Of a stretch of DNA of 43,605 bases, positions 14,586-23,472 are shown one piece after another (positions within the stretch are counted from its first letter, which is position 1; each line of letters begins with the position of its first letter). Source of the stretch: an uncultured Anaerolineales bacterium (GTDB lineage Bacteria; Chloroflexota; Anaerolineae; Anaerolineales; UBA6663); the NCBI GenBank assembly GCA_937952305.1, contig CALFZO010000138.1, positions 1 to 43,605 on the forward strand. The letters are read 5' to 3'. Under the pieces are notes generated by a model. That model was not told the DNA's origin. It ran no database searches and saw only the letters and a program-made list of their open reading frames with translations. Position numbers and translations under genes: made by a program.

Positions 14586-14623
14586 CTTTTTTTGAAACCA
14601 TTCCCTATCCTTCTCGGCCAGGC

Positions 14624-17600
14624 ATGGATCTCCTCTTTCTGCAAACGGTAGTGCTCATTGGCGAACTGCCCGGGAGCCTGGTCTACCACCTGGTTACATT
14701 GTTCGCGCTGCAGGCGGCAGCCGCCATGGCTTTCAATAGCTGGCGGCGGGAGCGCTCCGCCACCGCCTCCCGCCTGACCCTCGCGGCCAGCAGCGCCTTC
14801 CTGCTCAGTCTCCTGGCCCTGGCGGGCACCCTGCTCGGCGCGTTGCAGTTGCTCACTCCGGCGCTGACCCTCAGCCTCGTCCCGCCGCTGGCCCGCCTGG
14901 TCAGCACCGTGACCGCCCTGGCGATGCTCTGGGCGTTCGCCTTCCCCACCCCCTCTCGTTTCGCCGACGTGCTGGCGTTTGGTCTGGCCCTGCTGGCCCT
15001 GCTGGGCGCCGGGGTCAGTTGGATGCTCTGGTTCCAAGCCGTGGCCGCCGGCGCCGTGGCCTACAACGCTACGCCGCCCGAAACGGTCTGGGAGCTGGCG
15101 CAGATCGTGTTGCTGGGGCTGGGCCTCCTGCTGTTGATCGTGCGCGCCTTCCTGCGCCGCCTGCCCGACGCCTGGATCGGTGTGCTCGCCGCCCTGCTGC
15201 TGCTGCTCGGCCACGGCGCCCATCTGCTGTGGACGGTCGCGAATACCAGCCTGCCCGGCGCCGTGCGCCTGGCCGAATTGCTGGCTCTGCCGCTGTTCAC
15301 GGCCATGATCTACCGCCGCCTGGTCGGCGGCCGGCCGCCCGCCCCCACCCCGGCCGCGCTGTCCCCGTCGCCGAGCACCGCCACCGCACCCCTCACGCCG
15401 GCGACCGAGACGGCGCGCCGCAGCCTGGACCCCAAGGCCGCGGTCGCGTTGGCGTCTCTCAACACGTCGGCCGACCCGGATGAGCTGGCCCAGATCATCA
15501 CCCTGGCGGTCGCGCACACGTGCCGCGCCGAGCTTTGCCTGCTGATCTCGCCGCCGGATGACCTGGGCATGTCCAGCCTGACTTGCGCCTACGACCTGGT
15601 GCGCGAACAGTTCTTGCCCGGCAATTTTCTGTCCGCCGGCGACTCGCAGACGCTGCGCGATGCCTTCGCGGCCTCCGGGATCACGCGCCTCACGCCAGCC
15701 GAACACGCGCCGGACCTGCGCCGCCTGAGCGGCGCCGTCGGCATCGGCCCGATCGGGCCGGCCATGGTCGCGCCGCTGCTGGCCAAGGGCCAGCGCCTCG
15801 GCAGCCTGGTGCTGATCGCGTTGTACTCGCACCGCGAGTGGACGCCCGAAGACGAAAATGTCCTGGCCGCCCTGCGTGAACCGATCGGCGAGGCCCTCAG
15901 CGGCGACAACCAGGTCAACCGGCTGACCCGGGATCTGGCCCAGCTCGAAGGCCAGCTCGAGACCGCCGAAGCCGCGCGCCGGTTCGCCCGCCAGGAGGCC
16001 GACCAGCTGTCTGTGGCGCTGGAAGGCGCCCGCGCCGAAGCCGAACGCTTCAGCCAGGATCTGCTCGCCCTGCGCCAGACCCTGGACGCCAACCCGCCCG
16101 CCGACGGCGTCGACCAGCTGCGCACCGCGATCCTGGCCGGGCAGACCGCCGGTCTCGTGGAGATCGAGGCGGATTGGCGCAGCCGCCTGGACGCCGCCGA
16201 ACTGGAAGTGGCCGCGCAGCGCCACCACGCCGCCCAACTGGAGGCCGATTGCCAGACCCTGCGCGACCGCCTGCAGGACGCCGACGACCGCCGCAGCGAG
16301 CTGGAAGCCGAACTGGAGCCGCTGCGCGCTAACCTGGCGGCCTTTGCCGCGCAGACCGCCGAGCTGGAACGCGTCCGCGCCCAGGCAGGGACGGCCGGCC
16401 TCGCGCCCGCCGACCGCGACCAGGAGTTGACGCGGCTCCAGGTGGACTTGCGCAGCACCCAGGCGCTGCTGGCCGCCCAGACCGCCGCCGCGCAAGCCAA
16501 CGCCGCCCAGATCGAACAGTGGCGGGCCGAGCTGGCCGAGGCCGCGCAGGTCCGGGCGCAGTTGGCCGAGATGGAGGCCGAACTGTCCGCCGCCGCTGAG
16601 TGGCGCGTCCAGGCCGAGACCGCGCAAAAAGAGCTGGCCGCCCTGGCCGATTGGCGCACCCAGGCCGAGGCCGCCCGGCGCGACCTGGCCGCGCAGGGCG
16701 AGCGCATCGCGCAGCTGCAGGCCGAGCTGGAGCGCCGCCAGGCGGCGCCGCCGGCCCAAGCCGAGCCGCTGCCCGACGCCGAACGCGCGCGCCTGGAAGC
16801 CCAGGTGCGCGAGATGCGCGAGTACGCCGAGGCGCAGCAGTGGCAGATGGCCACTTGGAAGCTGGATTACGACTTCGCCGTCCAACAGGAACAGCAGCTG
16901 CGCACCGAGTTGGACCTCACCCGCGCCGAACTACGCCGGCTGACCGAAGCCGGTGCCGGCCTGCCGCCCGCCCCCAGCGCCGGCCTGGCCGAGGCCCAGA
17001 CTGCGCTGGCGGCGGCCGAGTCCTCCTTTAAGGAGACCCAGGCCGCCTTGAACGCCACCCGGTCTGAGCTCAGCGCCACCCAGGCGGCCCTCACAGACAC
17101 CCGCAGCGAACTCACCGTGAAGGAGCGCCAGCTCGCCAAAGCCCAGACCATCGTCGCTTCGCTGAACGACCAGGTGCGCCAGTCCGGCGAGATCCAGTCT
17201 GAACTGGCCGGTCTGAAGTCTCAGCTGGACCGGGCCCAGACCGCGGCCGCCGAGGCGCGCCGCCAGCTGCAGGCGCGCGAGGCTCAGCTGGACGAAGCCC
17301 GGCGCGAGCACGCGGGCCAGCTGGACGAAGCCCAGCGCCAGCTCGCCACCCAGGAAGAAGCCCTGACCAGCTCGCACGAGGCGCTGGAAGCCAAGGAACA
17401 GGAGCTCGCCAACGCCATGGCGGCCCTGGCCGAACTGGCCAACCAGACCCATCAGCTGACCCTGACCCAGAAGCAATTGGCCGAGAAAGAACGCCTCCTG
17501 GCCGAGATGGAGGCCGCCCGCGCCCCCGAAGCTTCGGCCGGCACCACGGCCCGCCCCTTCCTGCCGGAGGCGTCGATGGAAGTCATCGCCTCGCTCTCGC

Positions 17601-18316
17601 AAGAGCTGCGCCAGCCGATGGCCGCCATCGTCGGCTACTCGGACCTGCTGCTGGGTGAATCGGTTGGCATCCTGGGCGCCCTGCAGCGCAAATTCCTGGA
17701 GCGCGTCAAGGCGTCCTGCGAGCGCATGGAAGGCTTGCTGAACGACCTGATCCGCGTCACCGATATCGACGCCGGCACGCTGCAGCTCGTGCCGGAAAGC
17801 CTGGACGTGCTGTATATCGTCGAGGACGCCATCCTGAGCTGCAGCGCCCAGTTCCGCGAGAAAGGCATCAATCTGCGGCTCGATATCGCCGACGAGTTGC
17901 CCACGGTGAGCGCCGACCGCGACGCGCTGCGCCAGATCATCAGCCACTTGCTCAGCAATGCCGGCAACGCCTCCGGCGCCGACGGCGAAGTGACCCTCAA
18001 AGTCCGCTCGGAGACCGACCCGGCCAACGTGGACCTGGCCAGCCATGCCCTGGTGATCGCGGTGCGCGACTCCGGCGGCGGCATCGCGCCCGAGGATCAG
18101 CCGCGCGTCTTCCAGCGCTTCTACCGCGCGGACGCGCCCCTGATCACGGGCCTGGGCGAAACCGGCGTCGGCCTGTCCGTGGCCAAGGCGCTGGTGGAGG
18201 CGCACGGCGGCCGGATCTGGCTGAACAGCGAGCCGGGCCAGGGCAGCCTGTTCACGGTGCTCCTGCCCATCCACGGCAAGAACGGCGTCGCGGTCCCGGC
18301 CCCCAACCCGCGCTGA
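14624..18316 (+). CDS. Membrane GAF/coiled-coil histidine-kinase-like protein lacking the phospho-His
   Basis: 1230 aa. The first 240 residues form a polytopic membrane domain of about 6-7 helices. A GAF-like domain follows (about 283-430), then a coiled coil of some 550 residues (about 430-980) with heptads of Ala, Leu, Gln and Glu. The last 240 residues are HisKA plus HATPase_c. The H-box, normally SHELRTP, reads SQELRQP with Gln993 at the place of the phosphorylated His. The ATP-binding domain looks whole: HLLSNAGNAS (N box), DSGGGIA (G1), FQRFYR, and GVGLSVAK (G2). It is therefore a predicted pseudokinase or an ATP-driven switch, not a normal phosphodonor. No response regulator is adjacent. 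Its unusually long antisense frame is a codon-usage shadow. Confidence 0.93.
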   Translation: MDLLFLQTVVLIGELPGSLVYHLVTLFALQAAAAMAFNSWRRERSATASRLTLAASSAFLLSLLALAGTLLGALQLLTPALTLSLVPPLARLVSTVTALAMLWAFAFPTPSRFADVLAFGLALLALLGAGVSWMLWFQAVAAGAVAYNATPPETVWELAQIVLLGLGLLLLIVRAFLRRLPDAWIGVLAALLLLLGHGAHLLWTVANTSLPGAVRLAELLALPLFTAMIYRRLVGGRPPAPTPAALSPSPSTATAPLTPATETARRSLDPKAAVALASLNTSADPDELAQIITLAVAHTCRAELCLLISPPDDLGMSSLTCAYDLVREQFLPGNFLSAGDSQTLRDAFAASGITRLTPAEHAPDLRRLSGAVGIGPIGPAMVAPLLAKGQRLGSLVLIALYSHREWTPEDENVLAALREPIGEALSGDNQVNRLTRDLAQLEGQLETAEAARRFARQEADQLSVALEGARAEAERFSQDLLALRQTLDANPPADGVDQLRTAILAGQTAGLVEIEADWRSRLDAAELEVAAQRHHAAQLEADCQTLRDRLQDADDRRSELEAELEPLRANLAAFAAQTAELERVRAQAGTAGLAPADRDQELTRLQVDLRSTQALLAAQTAAAQANAAQIEQWRAELAEAAQVRAQLAEMEAELSAAAEWRVQAETAQKELAALADWRTQAEAARRDLAAQGERIAQLQAELERRQAAPPAQAEPLPDAERARLEAQVREMREYAEAQQWQMATWKLDYDFAVQQEQQLRTELDLTRAELRRLTEAGAGLPPAPSAGLAEAQTALAAAESSFKETQAALNATRSELSATQAALTDTRSELTVKERQLAKAQTIVASLNDQVRQSGEIQSELAGLKSQLDRAQTAAAEARRQLQAREAQLDEARREHAGQLDEAQRQLATQEEALTSSHEALEAKEQELANAMAALAELANQTHQLTLTQKQLAEKERLLAEMEAARAPEASAGTTARPFLPEASMEVIASLSQELRQPMAAIVGYSDLLLGESVGILGALQRKFLERVKASCERMEGLLNDLIRVTDIDAGTLQLVPESLDVLYIVEDAILSCSAQFREKGINLRLDIADELPTVSADRDALRQIISHLLSNAGNASGADGEVTLKVRSETDPANVDLASHALVIAVRDSGGGIAPEDQPRVFQRFYRADAPLITGLGETGVGLSVAKALVEAHGGRIWLNSEPGQGSLFTVLLPIHGKNGVAVPAPNPR

Positions 18317-18332
18317 ACCGCGGCGGCCGGGA

Positions 18333-18341
18333 TGGTATAAT
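18333..18341 (+). promoter_or_regulatory. Extended -10 promoter of the LCP gene
   Basis: TGGTATAAT (18333-18341) is an extended -10 without a visible -35, 17 bases before ATG 18359, so the leader is only about 10 bases. Confidence 0.75.
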
Positions 18342-18358
18342 CCCGCCCGAAAGCGAAC

Positions 18359-19864
18359 ATGCCCCGTTTGACCTGTTGCCAGCCGCGCCGCCCCTGGGCG
18401 GCGTTTTTGGGCCTGCTCGGCGCGCTCGGCGCCGCCCTCCTGGCCGCGTGTACGCCCATTCCGGCGACCGAGGCGCCGATCACCGCGGCGCCCACCCACA
18501 CCCCGGCGGCCACCCAGGCGCCGCTGGCCGCCGAGGCCACGCCCACGCCGGCGCCGACCGCCAGCCAGGTGCCGCCCACCCTGACGGCCACGCCCACCGC
18601 GCACGCCGTCGGCCAGCCCACCCTCGGCTATTACAACATCACACCGCGCGCCGATGCCACGCTGGTCACGCCCTTCCCCACCCCGGTGGCCGCCGTCCAG
18701 CTCGAGGCCGGGGTCGTCAACATCCTGCTGATCGGCACGGACTCGCGCCCGTATCTGGAGAAGGGCTTCCGCACCGACACGCTTATCATCGCTTCCATTA
18801 ACAAAGACAGCCACCTGGTCTCGCTGGTCTCGATCCCGCGCGACCTGTTCGTGTACGTCCCCACCTGGGGCATGACGCGCATCAACACCGCCTACGACGC
18901 CGGCGAGCGGGTCAGTTACCCTGGCGGCGGCTCGGCCTTGCTCGGCCAGACCATCCTCTACAACCTGGGCATCCCCATCCACTATTACGCCGCCATCAAC
19001 TTCACCGGCTTCCGCCAGATCGTGGACACCCTGGGCGGCATCGATGTCTCCGCCAACTGCCCGTTGGTGGAGTACAAGCTCAAGGCCCCGGACCTGGACG
19101 AGACCGTCGTCGAGAACTACGAGCTCTACAGCCAGCCGATCGGCGTGACGCACATGGACGGCGAGATCGCGCTCTGGTACGCGCGCGCCCGCCCGATCGG
19201 CGGCGACTACTTCCGCAGCTATCGCCAGCGCCAGGTCCTGCGCGCCATTTACCGGGCCGCGCTCACCACCGACGTCGTCCCCCAGCTCCCCGGCCTGTAC
19301 GGCGACTTTCAGGACGTCGTCGCCACCGACATGGGCCTGTGGGACCTGATGCAGTTTGCGCCGCTGGCCGCCGATGTCCAGGACGCCCAGATCCGCAGCT
19401 TCGCCATCGGCCCCAACCAGACCACGCCCTGGCTGACGCCCAAAGGCGACGACGTGCTCCTGCCCAAGCCCGGCCCGCTGGCCGCGCTGATCAAAGACGC
19501 TCTCTCGCCGCCCAGCGTCAACCAGCTGCAGCGGCCGCTGACGCGCGTCGAGATCGTCAACGCCTCCGGCCAGCCGGATTGGGCCAGCCTGGCCGCCGAA
19601 ACCCTGCGCAACGAGGGCTTTGTGCCCGTCTTCGGCCCCGCGGCGGCCGAGGTCCAGGCCGTCACCCGGTTAACCGATCTCACCACCACGGCCAAAGGTT
19701 CCCCCGTCAAGCTGCTGCAGTCGCTCCTGCACGTCGCCGACAAACAGGTCGTGGCTGAGCCCGCCGCCGACAGCCCCGTCCAGTTCCGGGTCACGCTGGG
19801 CCAGGACTATGTCGCCTGCCCGCGCCTGGATTGGATCGCACCGCTGCCCACGCCCACCCCCTGA
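18359..19864 (+). CDS. LytR-CpsA-Psr (LCP) family lipoprotein
   Basis: 501 aa. A signal peptide ends in the lipobox LLAAC (Cys at about 31), followed by a Pro/Thr/Ala-rich linker to about 110. The LCP domain (about 118-330) contains NILLIGTDSRP, RTDTLIIASIN, VSLVSIPRDLFVYVP, INTAYDAG, FTGFRQIVDTLGGIDV and the GEIALWYARARP/YFRSYRQRQVL motif with Arg residues that bind pyrophosphate. A LytR_C domain (about 397-485, VEIVNASGQP) follows. LCP enzymes attach glycopolymers to the cell wall or another envelope acceptor; here the enzyme would be outside, lipid-anchored. The gene has its own promoter. Confidence 0.93.
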   Translation: MPRLTCCQPRRPWAAFLGLLGALGAALLAACTPIPATEAPITAAPTHTPAATQAPLAAEATPTPAPTASQVPPTLTATPTAHAVGQPTLGYYNITPRADATLVTPFPTPVAAVQLEAGVVNILLIGTDSRPYLEKGFRTDTLIIASINKDSHLVSLVSIPRDLFVYVPTWGMTRINTAYDAGERVSYPGGGSALLGQTILYNLGIPIHYYAAINFTGFRQIVDTLGGIDVSANCPLVEYKLKAPDLDETVVENYELYSQPIGVTHMDGEIALWYARARPIGGDYFRSYRQRQVLRAIYRAALTTDVVPQLPGLYGDFQDVVATDMGLWDLMQFAPLAADVQDAQIRSFAIGPNQTTPWLTPKGDDVLLPKPGPLAALIKDALSPPSVNQLQRPLTRVEIVNASGQPDWASLAAETLRNEGFVPVFGPAAAEVQAVTRLTDLTTTAKGSPVKLLQSLLHVADKQVVAEPAADSPVQFRVTLGQDYVACPRLDWIAPLPTPTP

Positions 19865-19900
19865 ACACGGCCCGGGACGCGCGAGCCCGCCAGATCGCTG

Positions 19901-19909
19901 TGCTATACT
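19901..19909 (+). promoter_or_regulatory. Extended -10 promoter of the M32 peptidase gene
   Basis: TGCTATACT at 19901-19909 without a -35; 37 bases to ATG 19946. Confidence 0.7.
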
Positions 19910-19945
19910 TCGCGGACCAACCCAATTCCAATCGAAGGCCGTGGC

Positions 19946-21460
19946 ATGTCCCCTGAATTCGCCGAACTCAGAGCGCGTCTCGCCGAAATACATGACCTCA
20001 ACAAGATCGGCTGGGTCCTGGGTTGGGACCAGCAAGTGATGATGTCGCCGCGCGGCGGCGCCGTGCGCGCCGAACAGCTGGCCACCCTCCAAAAGATCGC
20101 CCACGAACGCTTCACGGCGCCCGAGATCGGCCGTCTGCTGGACGCGCTGCGCGCCGAAGAGGCGCGTCTGCCCGCCGACTCGGACGAGGCCAGCCTGATC
20201 CGGGTGGCCCGCCGCGACTTCGAGAGGGCCGTCAAGGTACCCACTGAACTGCGCGCTGAGATGACGCGCTCCGGTTCGCTGGCCCGCCAGGCCTGGATCC
20301 AGGCCCGCAAAGAGTCGGATTTCAGCCTGTTCCTGCCCCATCTCCAGAAGAACGTCGACCTCAAACACAAGTACATCGAGTGCCTGGCCGACGACAGCAC
20401 CAGCGTCGCCTATGACGTCCTGCTGGACGACTACGAGCCTGAGATGAAGACGGCCGAAGTGACGGCCGTCTTCGACGCGCTCAAGGTGGACCTGGTCCCG
20501 CTGATCGCGGCCATCCGCGCCAGGCAGGACACGGTCAGCGACGCTTGCCTGCACGGCCACTTTCCGGCTGACCGCCAGCGGGCCGCCTGCCTGCAGATCC
20601 TGGAGCGGGTCGGCTTCACGCGCGAAGCCTGGCGCCTGGACCCCACCGTCCATCCCTTTGCCAGCAACTCGGCCACGCAAGACATCCGCATCACCACGCG
20701 CTACTACGAACATTTCCTCAACCCGGCCCTGTTCGGGAGCCTGCACGAGTTCGGCCACGGACTGTACGAGCACCAGGTGAGCCCGGCGCTGGAGCGCACG
20801 CCGCTCTGCCGGGGCGCCTCCCTCGGCCTGCACGAATCCCAGAGCCGGATGTGGGAGAACCTGGTCGGGCGCAGCCGCCCGTTCTGGCAGTTCTTCTACC
20901 CGCAGCTGCAGGCCGCCTTCCCGGAGGCGTTCGGCGGCGTGGACGCCGAGACCTTCTACCGCGCCATCAACAAGGTCCAGCCGTCCTTCATCCGCGTCGA
21001 AGCGGACGAGGCCACCTACGCTCTGCACATCATCCTGCGCTTCGAGCTGGAGCAGGCCCTCATCGGCGGCCAGCTGGCGCTGCGCGACGTGCCGGAGGCC
21101 TGGAACGCGCGCTTCCGCGAGTTCTTCGGCCTGGACGTGCCCGATGACGCCAGCGGCGTGCTCCAAGACGTGCACTGGTCTGGCGGCATGATCGGCTACT
21201 TCCCCACCTACGCGCTGGGCAGCATCATGGCCTGCCAGATCTGGGAGAAGGTCACGGCCGATCTGCCGGACCTGGACGCCCAGTTCGCGCGCGGCGAGTT
21301 CGCGGCCTTGCGCGAGTGGCTGCGCGGGCGCTTGCACCAGCACGGCCGCAAGTTCACGCCGCGCGAGACCCTGCAGCGCGTGGCCGGCGGCCCGATCGAC
21401 GTGGGGCCGTTTGTGCGCTATCTGCGCCGCAAATTCGGCGAGCTGTACGGCCTGAACTAA
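19946..21460 (+). CDS. Carboxypeptidase Taq-type M32 metallopeptidase
   Basis: 504 aa, the usual length of the family. The zinc motif HEFGH (267-271, in LHEFGHGLYEHQ) is followed by the family signature LHESQSRMWEN with the third ligand Glu and by RPFWQFF. The DIRITTRY and QDVHWSGGMIGYFPTYALG segments are also typical of M32. The enzyme is a cytoplasmic, Zn/Co-dependent carboxypeptidase with broad action except on a C-terminal Pro. A hairpin AGACGACGG/CCGTCGTCT at 21472-21496 past its stop may act as a weak terminator before the S9 gene. Confidence 0.96.
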   Translation: MSPEFAELRARLAEIHDLNKIGWVLGWDQQVMMSPRGGAVRAEQLATLQKIAHERFTAPEIGRLLDALRAEEARLPADSDEASLIRVARRDFERAVKVPTELRAEMTRSGSLARQAWIQARKESDFSLFLPHLQKNVDLKHKYIECLADDSTSVAYDVLLDDYEPEMKTAEVTAVFDALKVDLVPLIAAIRARQDTVSDACLHGHFPADRQRAACLQILERVGFTREAWRLDPTVHPFASNSATQDIRITTRYYEHFLNPALFGSLHEFGHGLYEHQVSPALERTPLCRGASLGLHESQSRMWENLVGRSRPFWQFFYPQLQAAFPEAFGGVDAETFYRAINKVQPSFIRVEADEATYALHIILRFELEQALIGGQLALRDVPEAWNARFREFFGLDVPDDASGVLQDVHWSGGMIGYFPTYALGSIMACQIWEKVTADLPDLDAQFARGEFAALREWLRGRLHQHGRKFTPRETLQRVAGGPIDVGPFVRYLRRKFGELYGLN

Positions 21461-21525
21461 ACAATGACGAGAGACGACGGTCCCCGGCCGTCGTCTTCGT
21501 CTCAGACGCCGCCTGCCAATAGCCT

Positions 21526-23424
21526 ATGCCCCAAATCGAATCACTCCTGGCCGCCCGCCTCTTCCTGGCGCCGCAGTTGGTCGACGGCCGCCTGTACTTT
21601 GTCAGCGACCTGAGCGGCCGGCTCAGCCTGTACGTCATGGACGCCCGGCCGGGCGGCAGCGTGCCGGAGCCGCTGCTGCCGCCGCATGTCGCCCTGCAGA
21701 ACCCGCACCTGATCGGCGGTTTCCTCTTCTACGTCTTCCCCAAGCTCGGCCGGATCCTGGTGATGCTGGACCGCGACGGCGACGAGAACTACCAGCCCAT
21801 GTGGGTGCCGCTCGGCGGCGGCTTTCCGGAGCCGGCCTTCGGCGAGCAGCTGGCCGGCTACCGCTGCCACCTGGGCAAGTGCGACCCCGAACGCAACCTG
21901 GCCTACCTGGCGGCCGAGGCGCGCGGCCAGGCCCTGAACGTGTCGTTCCGGGCCGACCTGGCCGCCAGCATGCTGACCGAGCTGGCGCGCAGCGAATGGG
22001 GTCTGTTCCCGGACGGCGCCAACGCCGACCACAGCCGCGTGACTCTGATCGAAGGCTACACGGCCGGCGACATCGTCCTGTATCTGTGGCAGGCCGGCGA
22101 GACGCGGCTGCTCTACGGCCAGCCGCTCGACCAGCGCGCGCCGGGCGAAGCCGTCCCGCTCTCGGCGATCTCCGCCAGCCAGTTCACGCCCGAGGACCGC
22201 GGGCTGCTCTTCATCACCGGCCTGTTCGACGACGCCTACGGCCTGGGCTATCTGAGCCTGGCCGAGCCGGGCGGGATCCGGCCGGTGACCATCACCGGCG
22301 CCGTCCACACCGGCCTCGGCGAGCTGACGGGCCTGGACCAACTCGCCGACGGGCGCTACACGGTGGCCTACAACATCGACGGCTGCTCCTGGCTGTATGA
22401 GGCCGCCTTCGACGAGGCCCAGCTGACACTGACGCTGGAGCGCGTGCTCTGCGGCGCCGGTCCCCTGGCCGGCGGCGTGCTCGAGTCAAGCTTCTACGAC
22501 AAAGCCAGCGGCACGCACAGCCTCTCGTTCTCCACGGCCACCGCGCCGACGCAGCTCTTCACCGTCGCCCGCGCCGGCGTGACCGCCCAGACCCGCCAGC
22601 GGGTGTTGGGCCTGCCCGAGACCTGGCTCTCGGCCGGCGAGGATGCCTCGTTCACTTCGCATGACGGCCTGCGCGTCTCGGCCCGGCTCTACCGGCCCGC
22701 CCCGGCCTTGGGCTGGAGCGGCCCGCGCCCGCTCGTCTACTACATCCACGGCGGCCCGCAGAGCCAGGAGCGCCCGGACTTCGCCTGGTTCTCGATGCCA
22801 CTGATCCAGTTCCTGACCCTGAGCGGTTTCGCCGTGTTCGTGCCCAACGTCCGCGGCTCAACCGGCTATGGCTTGAGCTATATGAAGCGTGTCGACCGGG
22901 ACTGGGGCGGACAAGACCGGCTCGACCACGTCCACGCCATGACCCAGGTGCTGCCGCGCGATCCGCGCCTGGACACGCGCCGCGCCGGCGTGGTCGGCCG
23001 CTCCTACGGCGGCTACATGACGCTGACCCTGGCCGCGCGCCACCCCGAGCTCTGGTCGGCGGCCGCCGACATGTTCGGGCCGTATGACCTGCACACCTTC
23101 ATCGACCGCCTGCCCGAGAGCTGGAAGCCGTATTTCCGCATCGCCGTGGGCGACCCGGCCAGCGACGGCGACTTCCTGCGCGAGCGCTCGCCGGCCACCT
23201 ACATCGCTCAGGTCACCTGCCCGCTGCTGGTGATCCAGGGCCAGAATGACCCGCGCGTGATCGAGCGCGAGTCGCGCGACGTGGTCGAGCGCCTGCGCGC
23301 CCAGGGCCGCGCCGTGGAGTATCTGGTCTTCGAGAACGAAGGCCACGACGTGCTCAAGTTCGAGAACAAGGTCCGCTGCTACAACACGCTCACGCAGTTC
23401 TTCCAGCAGCACCTGCGGCCGTAA
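21526..23424 (+). CDS. S9-family (prolyl oligopeptidase-type) serine peptidase
   Basis: 632 aa. The N-terminal 370 residues are a beta-propeller-like region of weakly repeating strands; the rest is an alpha/beta-hydrolase. The nucleophile is Ser494 in GRSYGGYM, the acid Asp is in QGQNDPRV, and the His is in NEGHDVL. PLVYYIHGGPQSQ forms the oxyanion hole. This is the acylaminoacyl-peptidase/DPP-type layout. No signal peptide, so it is probably cytoplasmic. The gene ends 48 bases before the STAND gene on the same strand, so a common transcript is possible. Confidence 0.95.
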   Translation: MPQIESLLAARLFLAPQLVDGRLYFVSDLSGRLSLYVMDARPGGSVPEPLLPPHVALQNPHLIGGFLFYVFPKLGRILVMLDRDGDENYQPMWVPLGGGFPEPAFGEQLAGYRCHLGKCDPERNLAYLAAEARGQALNVSFRADLAASMLTELARSEWGLFPDGANADHSRVTLIEGYTAGDIVLYLWQAGETRLLYGQPLDQRAPGEAVPLSAISASQFTPEDRGLLFITGLFDDAYGLGYLSLAEPGGIRPVTITGAVHTGLGELTGLDQLADGRYTVAYNIDGCSWLYEAAFDEAQLTLTLERVLCGAGPLAGGVLESSFYDKASGTHSLSFSTATAPTQLFTVARAGVTAQTRQRVLGLPETWLSAGEDASFTSHDGLRVSARLYRPAPALGWSGPRPLVYYIHGGPQSQERPDFAWFSMPLIQFLTLSGFAVFVPNVRGSTGYGLSYMKRVDRDWGGQDRLDHVHAMTQVLPRDPRLDTRRAGVVGRSYGGYMTLTLAARHPELWSAAADMFGPYDLHTFIDRLPESWKPYFRIAVGDPASDGDFLRERSPATYIAQVTCPLLVIQGQNDPRVIERESRDVVERLRAQGRAVEYLVFENEGHDVLKFENKVRCYNTLTQFFQQHLRP

Positions 23425-23472
23425 TCCGGCGCCGGCCGCTCACCGGCCCGGCGCGACTCGCGGAAAGGCGCT

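Noticed and set aside
14579..16885. 768-aa minus-strand frame opposite the sensor kinase
   Set aside because: Gly/Arg/Gln-rich antisense shadow of a high-GC coding frame; no domain, no promoter.
16931..19153. 740-aa minus-strand frame
   Set aside because: Spans two opposite genes and has the same shadow composition.
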